From positions 162,241 to 226,240 of the forward strand of contig JAKFDE010000062.1 in NCBI GenBank assembly GCA_036676295.1: a stretch of 64,000 bases of DNA, given 5' to 3'. The position numbers and the translations under genes are program-made. The notes below the pieces were generated by a model, which was not told the DNA's origin, did not search any database, and saw only the letters and a list, made by a program, of their open reading frames with translations. The stretch is from UBA4416 sp036676295. GTDB lineage: Bacteria; Bacteroidota; Bacteroidia; B-17B0; Aurantibacillaceae. Of this stretch, positions 1 to 8,604 are shown one piece after another. Numbering within the stretch: position 1 is the stretch's first letter; every line of letters starts with the position of its first letter.

Positions 1-2631
1 GCCGGCACATTGATTACTTTGAGAATTTCCGGGAGAAGGTCCACTTCCCCAAACAACGGTATACGCCGGCGTTCCGCCATTTATTACAGTAGAAATAGTT
101 GAATTACATTGATTAAAACAAGTTATGGGGGTAGCATTTAAAGAAAAGGTCAATAAATTGGGTTGTGTCAAAGTAATTGTTTGTGTTCTAATACAACCAT
201 TATCACCAATTGTTAATGTGTATGAATCGGCACATAAGCCATTAAATGGTGGCGTTCCAACAATAGGCGCTCCTGCCGAAGGTGTTAATGTAAAAGTATA
301 AGGTCCTCCGTTACCACCGGATGGTGCTGAATTAATTGAACCATTGCATACACTAAAGCAAGTTGGTGCAACTGTGGATACGTTAGGTACTATTGGCGGC
401 GGTTGAGTTATTGTGAAGGTAGACGTACTCGAACAATTATTAAAATCTCTAATAGTTAAGGTATAACTACCAGCACATAAACCGGTAACCGAAGCAGTGC
501 CCTGTCCAACTAAAGGTGCTCCGCCTGGCGTCCAGGTATAGGTATAAGGTGCAGTACCTCCGCTAAGATTTGCAACAGCCATTCCGTTACAAGCCCCGGG
601 ACATGTTACATTAGTTTGTGCAATACTTAAACTAATAGCCGGTGGTTCCGTGATTGTTACCGTATTTGAATAAGGACAAGCTTGTGTATCAGTAATAGTA
701 TATGAATACACACCAGCACCAATACCCGTAGCTGTTACCGTATTTGAGACGGCAGGAATCCAGGTATAAGTATAACCCGGTGTACCCCCGCTTGGATTTA
801 AATTAATAGCGCCTGTATTAAAGCCATTACACAATACATTTGTTTGAGTAGGTGAAGCTGTTAATGTAGGGGGTGCCGTTAATGTGAAAGTGATTTGTTT
901 TGGGCAACCAAAACTATCAGCTACATCAACCGTATAAGCACCTGCACATAAATTATTAGAAAATGCTCCTGAACCCATCGGAGTCCAGGTATATGTATAA
1001 CCTGTTCCACTACCACCAGTAGCAGTAATTGAGGCTGTACCATTACAAATAGTAGAACAAACCAAATTTGTTTTAGTAACAGTTAAAGTAATTGCCGGCG
1101 GTTGAGTTATAGTAGTACTATAAGTTGCCGTACACGTTTTACTATCTGTTACCGTCATAGTAACTACACCTGGACATAAATTAGCTATTGATGATGTAGA
1201 AGAGGTTGAAGGCGTAGAAACTGAAGATATCCATGAATATGTATATGGCCCAACGCCTCCCGTAGGCGCAGAACTGGCAGATCCATTGCAAGTACCAAAA
1301 CAGTTCACATTAACTGGAGTTACATTAGCAAGTAATTGCGAAGGCTGCACTATTGTTGTAGTAAATGTCCTAGCGCATCCTTTCGTATCTGTAACAGTAA
1401 ATGTATAATTATCAGCACATAAATTAGATATAGTTGTTGTTGTTATAGAAGGAACATTATTAACTGTTTGAGTTGTTACACCATTAGAAACCAGAACCGT
1501 ATAAGGCCCTGCACCACCACTCACAAAAATATTTACAGTTCCATCGCAATCACCAAAACATCTTGGTTGCTTGGGCGAGGAAAAAGTGAGATTAATTGGC
1601 GTAGGATTAGCCGGCATGTTTAAACTGTTCAACTGGGCTACAATTCCATTAACATCAAAAACAAAAATATCCAACAAATTCCCTCCGCAAGCGCATAAAC
1701 TATCTAAAACCAGTACTGGTGGTGAAATACCATTAGTACCAGATGGGATACAAGTTGCACCGGTATTAAAGATCAAATCATAAGGGCCGGTATTACAGCC
1801 GGCATCAAATCCAATAGTCATAGTAGCATTACATTCTCCATTACATGTTGGATTAGTAAAACTATATGTAATTGAACAAGCTTGAGTTGTAGGATTAGTT
1901 TGATATACTTTATGATTAGGACCTAAATTAACTGATGGATTGATCTGATATAATGCAGGGTTGTTTTTTTGCGCAATTAAAATTAGATCATTCGAATTAA
2001 ACGAAACTTTATTCCCTAAATTGATCTTATTCTTAACGTAAAGTGTTGAATGAATAGATTGAAATGCTACGTTATCTGCATTCGACTCTACATTTCCAGC
2101 TATAATTGATGTATTAATGATTTTATAATTCCCTTTATTAAATTTCAATAAATTATTATCAGAAACCTTTAGGGATTGCAAATTCCAATTACCGTCTTCA
2201 AACAACACATCGGCATTTGGTATGTTTTTCCAGAAATTAACCACCGGATAATTTGAGTTACTGTTAGAAAAAATAAGTTTAGAATTAGCGTCATAAAAGG
2301 TTTTTTCGTTAAAAACAAAATCACCCCCACATTTTAAGTTCGAAAAATTATCTCCTGTAAAATGTAATTCCTTCTCCGTATTGTTGCATATCAAAGATTT
2401 TGCATAATTCAACCCTACAAGGTTCACAACAAAAGTGTTACCTGATGAATTATTATCAAATATTAAATTTGATTGTAAAGTCGGGCTTATTCCACTTGGA
2501 GTTCCTCCACTTGTATAAGACCAATGATTACCGTCTGATAAATTACCTGAACCACCTACCCAATATAAATTTTGAGCAAAAGTGAATGACGAAATCAGAA
2601 TAACAATAAAAAGTAAGAGTTTTCTCTGCAT
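1..2631 (-). CDS. SprB-repeat surface protein, N-terminal 877 residues (C-terminus outside window)
   Basis: The reading frame is open from the ATG at 2631 to the left window edge. It starts with a signal peptide (MQRKLLLFIVILISSFTFAQ). Residues about 22-250 begin WVGGSGNLSDGNHW and resemble the N-terminal region of large secreted Bacteroidota proteins. From about residue 260 onward there are roughly eight repeats of 80-90 residues with the SprB-repeat pattern: CxGxCNG at the start, GGxGPYTYxW in the middle, and NLCAGxYTxTVTDxxxC at the end. In Flavobacterium johnsoniae SprB is the mobile gliding adhesin exported by the type IX system, so export and a role in adhesion or gliding are inferred. 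The C-terminal sorting domain would lie outside the window. The gene diverges from the Nudix gene. Family assignment is strong; exact function is not established. Confidence 0.85.
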   Translation of the reverse strand, partial: MQRKLLLFIVILISSFTFAQNLYWVGGSGNLSDGNHWSYTSGGTPSGISPTLQSNLIFDNNSSGNTFVVNLVGLNYAKSLICNNTEKELHFTGDNFSNLKCGGDFVFNEKTFYDANSKLIFSNSNSNYPVVNFWKNIPNADVLFEDGNWNLQSLKVSDNNLLKFNKGNYKIINTSIIAGNVESNADNVAFQSIHSTLYVKNKINLGNKVSFNSNDLILIAQKNNPALYQINPSVNLGPNHKVYQTNPTTQACSITYSFTNPTCNGECNATMTIGFDAGCNTGPYDLIFNTGATCIPSGTNGISPPVLVLDSLCACGGNLLDIFVFDVNGIVAQLNSLNMPANPTPINLTFSSPKQPRCFGDCDGTVNIFVSGGAGPYTVLVSNGVTTQTVNNVPSITTTTISNLCADNYTFTVTDTKGCARTFTTTIVQPSQLLANVTPVNVNCFGTCNGSASSAPTGGVGPYTYSWISSVSTPSTSSTSSIANLCPGVVTMTVTDSKTCTATYSTTITQPPAITLTVTKTNLVCSTICNGTASITATGGSGTGYTYTWTPMGSGAFSNNLCAGAYTVDVADSFGCPKQITFTLTAPPTLTASPTQTNVLCNGFNTGAINLNPSGGTPGYTYTWIPAVSNTVTATGIGAGVYSYTITDTQACPYSNTVTITEPPAISLSIAQTNVTCPGACNGMAVANLSGGTAPYTYTWTPGGAPLVGQGTASVTGLCAGSYTLTIRDFNNCSSTSTFTITQPPPIVPNVSTVAPTCFSVCNGSINSAPSGGNGGPYTFTLTPSAGAPIVGTPPFNGLCADSYTLTIGDNGCIRTQTITLTQPNLLTFSLNATPITCFNQCNSTISTVINGGTPAYTVVWGSGPSPGNSQSNQCAG

Positions 2632-2753
2632 AACAATTTTTAACCTTTACGAATTTAACCTACAATGGGCTTCTAAATATAAAAAAAATACCCTAATATT
2701 AACAATTTAACTGTGTGAAACACTCATCTCACTGATTAAGTACCAAAACACCT

Positions 2754-3335
2754 ATGGAAGACCAAGAACATTTGAACTCATGGCAGACATTATCCTCTGA
2801 ACTGATATATGAATCTGCCTGGATAGCTATAAACAAACATCAGACCATAAATCCGGGAGGCACCCCTGCCGTATACAGTGTAGTTAATTTTAAAAACAAG
2901 GCCATTGGAATTCTTCCATTAAGTGATGACGGCTACACTTGGCTAGTGGGGCAATGGCGCTATCCGTTAGGGCAATATAGTTGGGAAATTCCTGAGGGTG
3001 GTGGTCCATTAGGAGAGGCCCCTGTTAAAACTGCTATCAGAGAGTTAAAAGAAGAAACTGGGATTGTAGCTAAAAACTTTCAGGAGATCATGCAAATGCA
3101 TCTGAGTAATTCGGCAACCGATGAACATGCTTTTGTGTTTTTGGCGACCGACTTAAGCTTCGAGGAATCCGAGCCTGAAGAAACAGAAGATCTGCAAATT
3201 AAAAAAGTTCACATTAACGATGCCTTTGAAATGGTAATGAAAGGTGAAATTACTGATTCAATTAGTGTCGCGGCAATTTTTAAAGTGAAGTATCTTATAG
3301 ATAATTCAAATTTGAAAATTCAAGATTCAAAGTAG
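2754..3335 (+). CDS. Nudix hydrolase, ADP-ribose pyrophosphatase-like
   Basis: A 193-residue protein with a complete Nudix box at residues 82-104: G82, E88, R96-E97, E100-E101, G103, matching Gx5Ex7REUxEExGU. The N-terminal half (YSVVNFKNKAIGILPL, then QWRYPLGQYSWEIPEGG) matches the NudF/ADP-ribose pyrophosphatase branch, which cleaves ADP-ribose to AMP and ribose 5-phosphate. Substrate choice cannot be proved from sequence. It is probably cytosolic. The gene stands alone between the divergent SprB-repeat gene and convergent kdsC, and a 24-nt dispersed palindrome-type element follows directly after the stop codon. Confidence 0.88.
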   Translation: MEDQEHLNSWQTLSSELIYESAWIAINKHQTINPGGTPAVYSVVNFKNKAIGILPLSDDGYTWLVGQWRYPLGQYSWEIPEGGGPLGEAPVKTAIRELKEETGIVAKNFQEIMQMHLSNSATDEHAFVFLATDLSFEESEPEETEDLQIKKVHINDAFEMVMKGEITDSISVAAIFKVKYLIDNSNLKIQDSK

Positions 3336-3337
3336 GA

Positions 3338-3361
3338 TGTCAGTTCGAGCGTAGTCGAGAA
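3338..3361 (+). repeat. Dispersed Bacteroidota repeat, family A
   Basis: A 24-nt copy of the element that starts TGTCAGTTCGAGCG, has one variable base, and ends AGTCGAGAA. Other copies in this window are at 30161-30184, 30641-30664 and 39255-39278, always in intergenic DNA. It lies right after the Nudix stop codon. Confidence 0.8.
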
Positions 3362-3445
3362 TATATTTGGATTTTTATCGCTTCTCGATTACATCCGAAG
3401 CGACAGTAATTTTCAATTATCAAATTACCGAATCGGCTAATTATT

Positions 3446-3958
3446 TTACCAACCACTTATTTCCCAATTACCCTGACAGCGCATCACTTGCTCTATCACG
3501 TCACGTACACATCCTTCGCCACCTTTTTTATTTGAAATATAAATGCAAATGCTTTTGATTTCATGAGCCGCGTCATTAGGACACGCGGCTATACCAACTC
3601 TTTGCATTGTGTCATAATCAGGCAAATCATCGCCCATGTATAATATTTCATCTTCATTCAATTCGTACGAAGCAATGTAATCTTTATAACATTCTAACTT
3701 ATCGGCTTGGCTTAAAAAAACATCCTGTACACCTAAATTTTCCAGTATTTTTTTGATAGCATGACTTTTTCCTCCACTGATAATGCCAATTCTATATCCT
3801 TTTTTAATAGCTAATTGCATCGCATAAGAATCTTTAGAATTCATGTTTCGCACAACTTCACCATTTTCAAAAACCAATATTTGTCCGTTTGTAATAACCC
3901 CGTCAATATCAAACAGTAATGTTTTTATCTTATTTAATTTTTCTTTAAAATTTTCCAT
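3446..3958 (-). CDS. kdsC: KdsC-type HAD phosphatase (3-deoxy-D-manno-octulosonate 8-phosphate phosphatase)
   Basis: A 170-residue HAD-superfamily phosphatase without a cap domain, the usual length for KdsC. Motif I is FDIDGVITNG with D17 and D19, the SGGKSHAIKK segment supplies the motif II/III serine and lysine, and motif IV is MGDDLPDYDTM. KdsC removes the phosphate from KDO 8-phosphate in lipopolysaccharide core synthesis; related family members act on sugar nucleotides such as N-acylneuraminate intermediates, so the exact substrate is inferred. The start lies 3 bp after the stop of the DUF2520 gene, implying one transcript. Confidence 0.85.
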   Translation of the reverse strand: MENFKEKLNKIKTLLFDIDGVITNGQILVFENGEVVRNMNSKDSYAMQLAIKKGYRIGIISGGKSHAIKKILENLGVQDVFLSQADKLECYKDYIASYELNEDEILYMGDDLPDYDTMQRVGIAACPNDAAHEIKSICIYISNKKGGEGCVRDVIEQVMRCQGNWEISGW

Positions 3959-3961
3959 CTA

Positions 3962-4759
3962 CTATTTTGATTGTTGAGAGATAATTAATTGCGACAATAA
4001 TTTATATACCGCTGTTAACTCTTTATTTGATTTTAATAAGTCTAAGTGTTTTTTCATTACCACTTTATCATCGCGCATAGCGGGTCCTGTTTGCGCTTGT
4101 TTCGGATGAACTGTTTCCAGTTTTCGGAAGGATTGTAACATAATTGGCGCCAATAAAGCAGTATCTTTTTTATTTAAATTTTGCTCGATCAATTCAAACG
4201 CTGACACATATAATGCATTGGTAAAATTACAGGCAAACACGGCGGCTAAATGTAATCTTAATCGCTCTGTTGAATTAACAACTTTACTATTTTTTGAAAT
4301 TAAGCCTGCTAATGATTTTAATTTAGCTAAAGCAGTTTTTGAATTAGCTTCGATCAATAAAGGCGTGGAAGGCCAATCAATTATTGCCTTGGCATAAAAG
4401 GTTTGCAAAGGATAATAAACTCCAATTTGCTTCGACACATTTTTCAAAACAGAAACATCTACACTCCCGGAAGTATGAACAACAAGTCCCTGTAATTTTA
4501 AAGGCAATAAATTTTTTACAACTTCAGCAATAGCATCATCTTTTACCGCAATGATATAAATATCAGCATCTGCTTTGATCTTCTTATAATCCGTTACAAC
4601 TTCGCAATGATACTGTTTTGAATATATTGTCGTTTTTTTAGAAGTTTGATGGTTAAAGGCTTGTACAAGCCTTACCTGTTTTGTTTTTTGAAATGAATCA
4701 GCAAGATGTGATGAAACATTTCCGGTGCCAATGATAATTATGTTTAAAGGTTTTGCCAA
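3962..4759 (-). CDS. Rossmann-fold / DUF2520 domain protein
   Basis: A 265-residue protein with an N-terminal NAD(P)-binding Rossmann segment (LNIIIIGTGNVSSHLADSF, GxGxxxxH type) and a C-terminal helical DUF2520 region containing LHLAAVFACNFTNALY and the MLQSFRKLETVHPKQAQTGPAMRDD stretch. This architecture resembles ketopantoate reductase and NADP-dependent dehydrogenases, but no substrate has been assigned to the family in my knowledge. Together with kdsC downstream it forms a two-gene unit, an arrangement I associate with Bacteroidota. It is separated from ccmF by 140 bp containing a degenerate inverted repeat. Confidence 0.8.
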   Translation of the reverse strand: MAKPLNIIIIGTGNVSSHLADSFQKTKQVRLVQAFNHQTSKKTTIYSKQYHCEVVTDYKKIKADADIYIIAVKDDAIAEVVKNLLPLKLQGLVVHTSGSVDVSVLKNVSKQIGVYYPLQTFYAKAIIDWPSTPLLIEANSKTALAKLKSLAGLISKNSKVVNSTERLRLHLAAVFACNFTNALYVSAFELIEQNLNKKDTALLAPIMLQSFRKLETVHPKQAQTGPAMRDDKVVMKKHLDLLKSNKELTAVYKLLSQLIISQQSK

Positions 4760-4784
4760 AATATCTTTACTAATTTATAAAATG

Positions 4785-4892
4785 GAACGCAGATTACGCT
4801 GATAGTTATGATTTTATAAGATTTATTTTTTAACGTTACTCCAGTACAAAAAAATTCGAGTTTATCTTATTAGATCTGTGTCAACAGCGTTC
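4785..4892. repeat. Degenerate inverted repeat between ccmF and the DUF2520 gene
   Basis: GAACGCAGATTACGCTGAT at 4785-4803 faces ATCTGTGTCAACAGCGTTC at 4873-4892. The arms match imperfectly when one is reverse-complemented. The CGCAGATTnCGC core resembles another dispersed Bacteroidota intergenic element and could form a long hairpin. No gene is seen in this 140-bp gap. Confidence 0.5.
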
Positions 4893-4899
4893 AATTACA

Positions 4900-7488
4900 C
4901 TAATCTTTCAGGACAGAAATTTTATTTACACGCCTTCTTTCTATAATGGCAATCACTGTTCCAATGATCATCAAAAGACATCCAAGCCATAACACATTAA
5001 TGAATGGAAACATGTAAGCTTCAAGTACAACAAAATCTTTAGTGTTGCTTACTTTTTCACTCATCTGAATTTCAATACTACCTTCATTAGGATTGATTTT
5101 CCAGAAGATGAATTTTAACCCTAATTCTTTTAATTCAAACTCATCAGGCATAACCATATTGTTTTTTAAGATATATTTTGGTGTCGCTCTATAAACTATT
5201 CCGTTAATATCCGTTGCCTTTAAAACAGCTGTAACGATCAATAAACTATCGTTTTTTGCAAATTGTTCTTCCGTTAAATTAGTAACGATGCTGTCAATTT
5301 TAATGATCGCATTGTCAGAATAAATGGTATCATTCATATGACCTACAAAGTTTGTTGGCTCTCTATAAGCATCTTTTTTTATTTCAGAATCATCAGAAAG
5401 AATAGCGGAAGTAATGTGTGTATAAATATCATTACTTAAAAAATGTTTCGTATCCGGATGAGCTGCTTTACCCATTCTTGGATTATCCTGTATCATTGGG
5501 CTAAGCTCAAATGCTTTAACTAAAGTGCCATTTTCACCTTTAGTAAAGTACTCCATCTTAAAATAAAAATCAATGCCCTTACGTTCTTTACCTTTGTAGG
5601 TTACCATGTAATTACCCATTGGCAAAGTATCTCCTTTGGTTAATACTAAACTTTTTTGCGAATTAAAATTCTCACCTAAAGCTTCTACTTTTTTATTAGA
5701 CGTATTTTGTGAAATGGTTTGTTTTTTAGAAGTTGAAATTAAAGAACCTAATAAAATTAAAGCAAAACCAATATGCGCTATGGATGAGCCGGCGTGACGA
5801 ATTTTACCTTTTAATATACTTAACCAATATCCGGCATTAGCAAACACAGCAAACAAAGCGGCAATGAATAATAAGGTGTAAGAAATTAAATTCCATTTTT
5901 CTACAGCACTGGCCTTGTCATAATCTTTTAAAAAGTATAAAGGAATACAACATGTTAATCCAAATACAATGGCTAATAAAGCGGCCCATTTTATTTGTTT
6001 ATAGAATTGTTTAATGTCTGTTTTTTTGTATTTAAAATACTGCGTAATGGCAATTAATTTCACAATAATAATGGCAAATGGAACCATCCATAAATTGTAA
6101 TCGGCCACTTTAAGTGGTGCTTTATCTAAATTAAATAATTTATTTAAAACAGGAATTGAAGTGAAATAAGTGATGACTAATGCCGACAGTAATAACACCA
6201 ACGAGCCAATAAACATCCAGAACTCACGAGAATACAAACTTTCCTCTTCCTCTTCTTTAGGGAAAAATTTCATGTAAGAATAAACCGTAATGCCGGTGCT
6301 TATTCCTAACCATCCCAATACGATTATTGTTTTATAACCATAAACAACTGCTACAAATAAAAGCAGAAGTGAGATCATGATGTAGGAAACTCTTATTAAT
6401 TTATCATGTATTAATAATATCACACATATAAAAATAAACGCTACTACATAGATCACTAACTGTCCTTGCATTCCAAGATCAGTGAACGCGTGTACCGAAC
6501 TGTTACCTAAAATACCACTGCGAGTTAAGAATGTTGAGTACAGAACTAACAAGAATGAAGCAATGGATAACAAATGCGTCATAAATAAAGAGCCTCCTTT
6601 ATTTTTATTGATGATCATTACGTGGCCAGCTGCTACAATAACAATCCATGGAACAAGAGATGAATTCTCTACCGGATCCCAAGCCCAGAAACCGCCAAAA
6701 CTCAGAGCTTCATATGCCCAGGCTCCACCCATTAAAATACCTGTACCCAGAATCATGACGCTGAAGAATGTCCAGGTAAGTGCCGGTTTTTGCCAGGTGG
6801 TAAAATCGCGTTTCCATAAACCTGCTAATGCAAATGCAAATGGAGGCAATGTAGAAGCAAAACCTAAAAATAAAGTAGGAGGATGGATCGTCATCCAATA
6901 GTTTTGTAACAACGGATTTAAACCTCGTCCGTCAAGTTTTAATAAATAGTTTGGATCTTGAAGAAAAGGAGCGTTTGCTAACTCAGGATTATCTCTGAAA
7001 AGTGTAAAAGGATTCATTCCTATTTTATAATCTCCAAGAACAACTCCTAATAACATGCTTGCCAAAAACACTTGTACCAAAGAGAATACAGCCATGGTGG
7101 GCGCTTCCCATTTTGCGTCAATGCTTCTGCGTAAAATATTTCCTAATACAACATTCCAAAAAGTCCATAATAAAAAACTACCTTCTTGTCCTTCCCAAAA
7201 GCATGACATGATGTATTGCATAGGCATGCTATTATTGCTATGTTGCTGTACATACGCATATTCATACATATGATTAAACAACATGTAAAACAATGTAGCC
7301 GCAATGCCAATAACGGAAATAGAATGAACAGAAAAACTAATGCGCGCAAAAGACCGCCACTCAGACGTTAATTGTTCTTTTGAGTGAAAATAGTAAGCAA
7401 CCGTAGAAAGGATAGCGGCTATTAATGATAAGAAAACAAATGAGTTTCCCAGGGTTCCAACCCATAAATGTTCACCTATATAATTCAT
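4900..7488 (-). CDS. ccmF: Cytochrome c haem lyase subunit CcmF/CcsA family
   Basis: An 862-residue, strongly hydrophobic protein with at least 12 predicted membrane segments. The tryptophan-rich WWD haem-handling motif GGFWAWDPVENSS is at residues 265-277, and conserved periplasmic histidines include H202 in TIHPP. CcmF transfers haem from CcmE to CxxCH apocytochromes outside the inner membrane. The C-terminal hydrophilic periplasmic domain (about 590-830) makes it longer than the roughly 650 residues of the Escherichia coli protein. It is the last ccm gene of the operon, 9 bp after the VOC gene. No ccmH or ccmG homologue is seen in the window. Confidence 0.92.
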   Translation of the reverse strand: MNYIGEHLWVGTLGNSFVFLSLIAAILSTVAYYFHSKEQLTSEWRSFARISFSVHSISVIGIAATLFYMLFNHMYEYAYVQQHSNNSMPMQYIMSCFWEGQEGSFLLWTFWNVVLGNILRRSIDAKWEAPTMAVFSLVQVFLASMLLGVVLGDYKIGMNPFTLFRDNPELANAPFLQDPNYLLKLDGRGLNPLLQNYWMTIHPPTLFLGFASTLPPFAFALAGLWKRDFTTWQKPALTWTFFSVMILGTGILMGGAWAYEALSFGGFWAWDPVENSSLVPWIVIVAAGHVMIINKNKGGSLFMTHLLSIASFLLVLYSTFLTRSGILGNSSVHAFTDLGMQGQLVIYVVAFIFICVILLIHDKLIRVSYIMISLLLLFVAVVYGYKTIIVLGWLGISTGITVYSYMKFFPKEEEEESLYSREFWMFIGSLVLLLSALVITYFTSIPVLNKLFNLDKAPLKVADYNLWMVPFAIIIVKLIAITQYFKYKKTDIKQFYKQIKWAALLAIVFGLTCCIPLYFLKDYDKASAVEKWNLISYTLLFIAALFAVFANAGYWLSILKGKIRHAGSSIAHIGFALILLGSLISTSKKQTISQNTSNKKVEALGENFNSQKSLVLTKGDTLPMGNYMVTYKGKERKGIDFYFKMEYFTKGENGTLVKAFELSPMIQDNPRMGKAAHPDTKHFLSNDIYTHITSAILSDDSEIKKDAYREPTNFVGHMNDTIYSDNAIIKIDSIVTNLTEEQFAKNDSLLIVTAVLKATDINGIVYRATPKYILKNNMVMPDEFELKELGLKFIFWKINPNEGSIEIQMSEKVSNTKDFVVLEAYMFPFINVLWLGCLLMIIGTVIAIIERRRVNKISVLKD

Positions 7489-7497
7489 TACAAAAAC

Positions 7498-7896
7498 CTA
7501 TTTTTTATTTTTATCGTCCCATAATTTAGGTTCCCATAACTCCAGCTTATTACCTGCAGGATCCATTATCCAGGCAAAAGCACCATTTTCATGATATTCG
7601 GGACCTTTTACAATTTCAACATTCCCTGCTTTTAATTGAACAAGCATTTCATCCATGTTATCAATTCTGTAATTGATCATAAATGAGGATTCGCTTGGGC
7701 TAAACCATTTGGTATCTTCAGGGGCTGCATTCCAAACGGTTGCACCTTTATCTTCTGCTAAATCTTGTGGCCATCTTAAAACGGCACCGCCCCATGACTC
7801 CAGATTTAAGCCTAAATGTTTTTTATACCACTCTGATAATTCTTTAGGGTTTGGGGTTTTAAAAAACACACCACCTATTCCTGTTATTTTTGCCAT
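7498..7896 (-). CDS. VOC-family (glyoxalase/bleomycin-resistance-like) protein
   Basis: A 132-residue protein with the vicinal-oxygen-chelate fold pattern. It begins ITGIGGVFFKTPNPKELSEWYKKHLGL and ends with the hallmark WIMDPAGNKLELWEP, in which the glutamate is the usual metal ligand. Substrate unknown. It sits inside the ccm operon, 16 bp after ccmE and 9 bp before ccmF, which is unexpected for a VOC enzyme. Co-transcription is inferred; a role in cytochrome maturation is not shown. Confidence 0.85.
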   Translation of the reverse strand: MAKITGIGGVFFKTPNPKELSEWYKKHLGLNLESWGGAVLRWPQDLAEDKGATVWNAAPEDTKWFSPSESSFMINYRIDNMDEMLVQLKAGNVEIVKGPEYHENGAFAWIMDPAGNKLELWEPKLWDDKNKK

Positions 7897-7912
7897 ATCT
7901 GGATTTAGAATA

Positions 7913-8299
7913 TTATTGAACCTGTGGTTTCCCGTCGTTATACTTACTAGGGCATTTCATTAAAATGTCGTTAGCATGAAATTCTTCTCCCTCCATTTTT
8001 CCGATCAAAACAATTTGTTCTGATTTTTCAAAATCCTGAGGTACGCTTTTATGAAGCACTACTTTTTTCTCAACACCTTTATTATCTGTCATTAAAAACG
8101 AACATTCGTCCGCATTGATTTTTGGATCATACTGAACAGGAACTGTTTTATTTAATTTTCCAACCACATGATATTCTGTATCAGGATTTGAGATCGCTTC
8201 TGCAAAATCTGCATAAGACGCATTACTTTGAAGTGACGTGAAAATAACGCCAATTGCCACTGCAATTACTATTATTCCTACAATGTGAATCTTTTTCAT
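7913..8299 (-). CDS. ccmE: Haem chaperone CcmE, CxxxY variant
   Basis: A 128-residue protein with one N-terminal membrane anchor (residues about 5-23) and a beta-barrel OB-fold domain, as in CcmE. Family features include the YxVxGxL stretch (YHVVGKL), FLMTDNKG, and VVLHKSVPQDF. The terminal haem-binding motif is MKCPSKY, with C116 and Y120, in place of the HxxxY of proteobacterial CcmE. A CxxxY form is known from System I* in Desulfovibrio and archaea, where the cysteine binds haem and CcmH is absent. The neighbouring ccmB, ccmC and ccmF genes support the assignment. Confidence 0.9.
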   Translation of the reverse strand: MKKIHIVGIIVIAVAIGVIFTSLQSNASYADFAEAISNPDTEYHVVGKLNKTVPVQYDPKINADECSFLMTDNKGVEKKVVLHKSVPQDFEKSEQIVLIGKMEGEEFHANDILMKCPSKYNDGKPQVQ

Positions 8300-8317
8300 T
8301 TTTAGTTTTCTATTCTT

Positions 8318-8355
8318 AACCGCAAAGTTCGCAAAGAAGTCGCGAAGATCGCAGA
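8318..8355. repeat. Dispersed intergenic repeat, CGCAAAG type
   Basis: The 89-bp gap between ccmE and the ccmD-like gene holds ACCGCAAAGTTCGCAAAG followed by AGTCGCGAAGATCGCAGA. This family is frequent between genes in Bacteroidota. It interrupts an otherwise tightly packed operon. Confidence 0.55.
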
Positions 8356-8388
8356 AATTATTTTTTCTCTTTTGTCCCTTGAGTCTTT

Positions 8389-8604
8389 TTAGTCTTTTTT
8401 CTCCAGCCTCTTTAATTTAATATCCAGGTAAATCAAATAAGCGATCAAGCAAATAAATATGATCGATAAAACAGCTATTACAACATAGATCTTTCCTTCG
8501 CTTCTAAATGTATCGGCCATTTTTGGTTCACCAGTAATGGTTTGTGCCTTACCAATAACAGATAAGAACAAAGTTACGAAAAGTATAAAAAATTTATTCT
8601 TCAT
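8389..8604 (-). CDS. CcmD-like small membrane protein
   Basis: A 71-residue protein with a cleavable signal peptide (ends IGKAQ at about residue 21), one membrane segment (residues about 39-62, VVIAVLSIIFICLIAYLIYL) and a short charged C-terminal tail (KLKRLEKKD). This matches the small CcmD-family proteins next to ccmC in Bacteroidota; CcmD in proteobacteria stabilises the CcmC-CcmE complex at the inner membrane. Its start overlaps the end of ccmC by 11 bp, suggesting translational coupling. Confidence 0.75.
   Translation of the reverse strand: MKNKFFILFVTLFLSVIGKAQTITGEPKMADTFRSEGKIYVVIAVLSIIFICLIAYLIYLDIKLKRLEKKD

Noticed and set aside
1..2631. Periodic sequence at the left edge as a possible CRISPR array
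   Set aside because: The repeats are degenerate at DNA level, about 260 bp apart, and encode SprB-type protein repeats.
6482..6901. Plus-strand ORF of 139 codons inside ccmF
   Set aside because: Complete overlap with the strongly supported membrane protein on the other strand, no domain, no own promoter.
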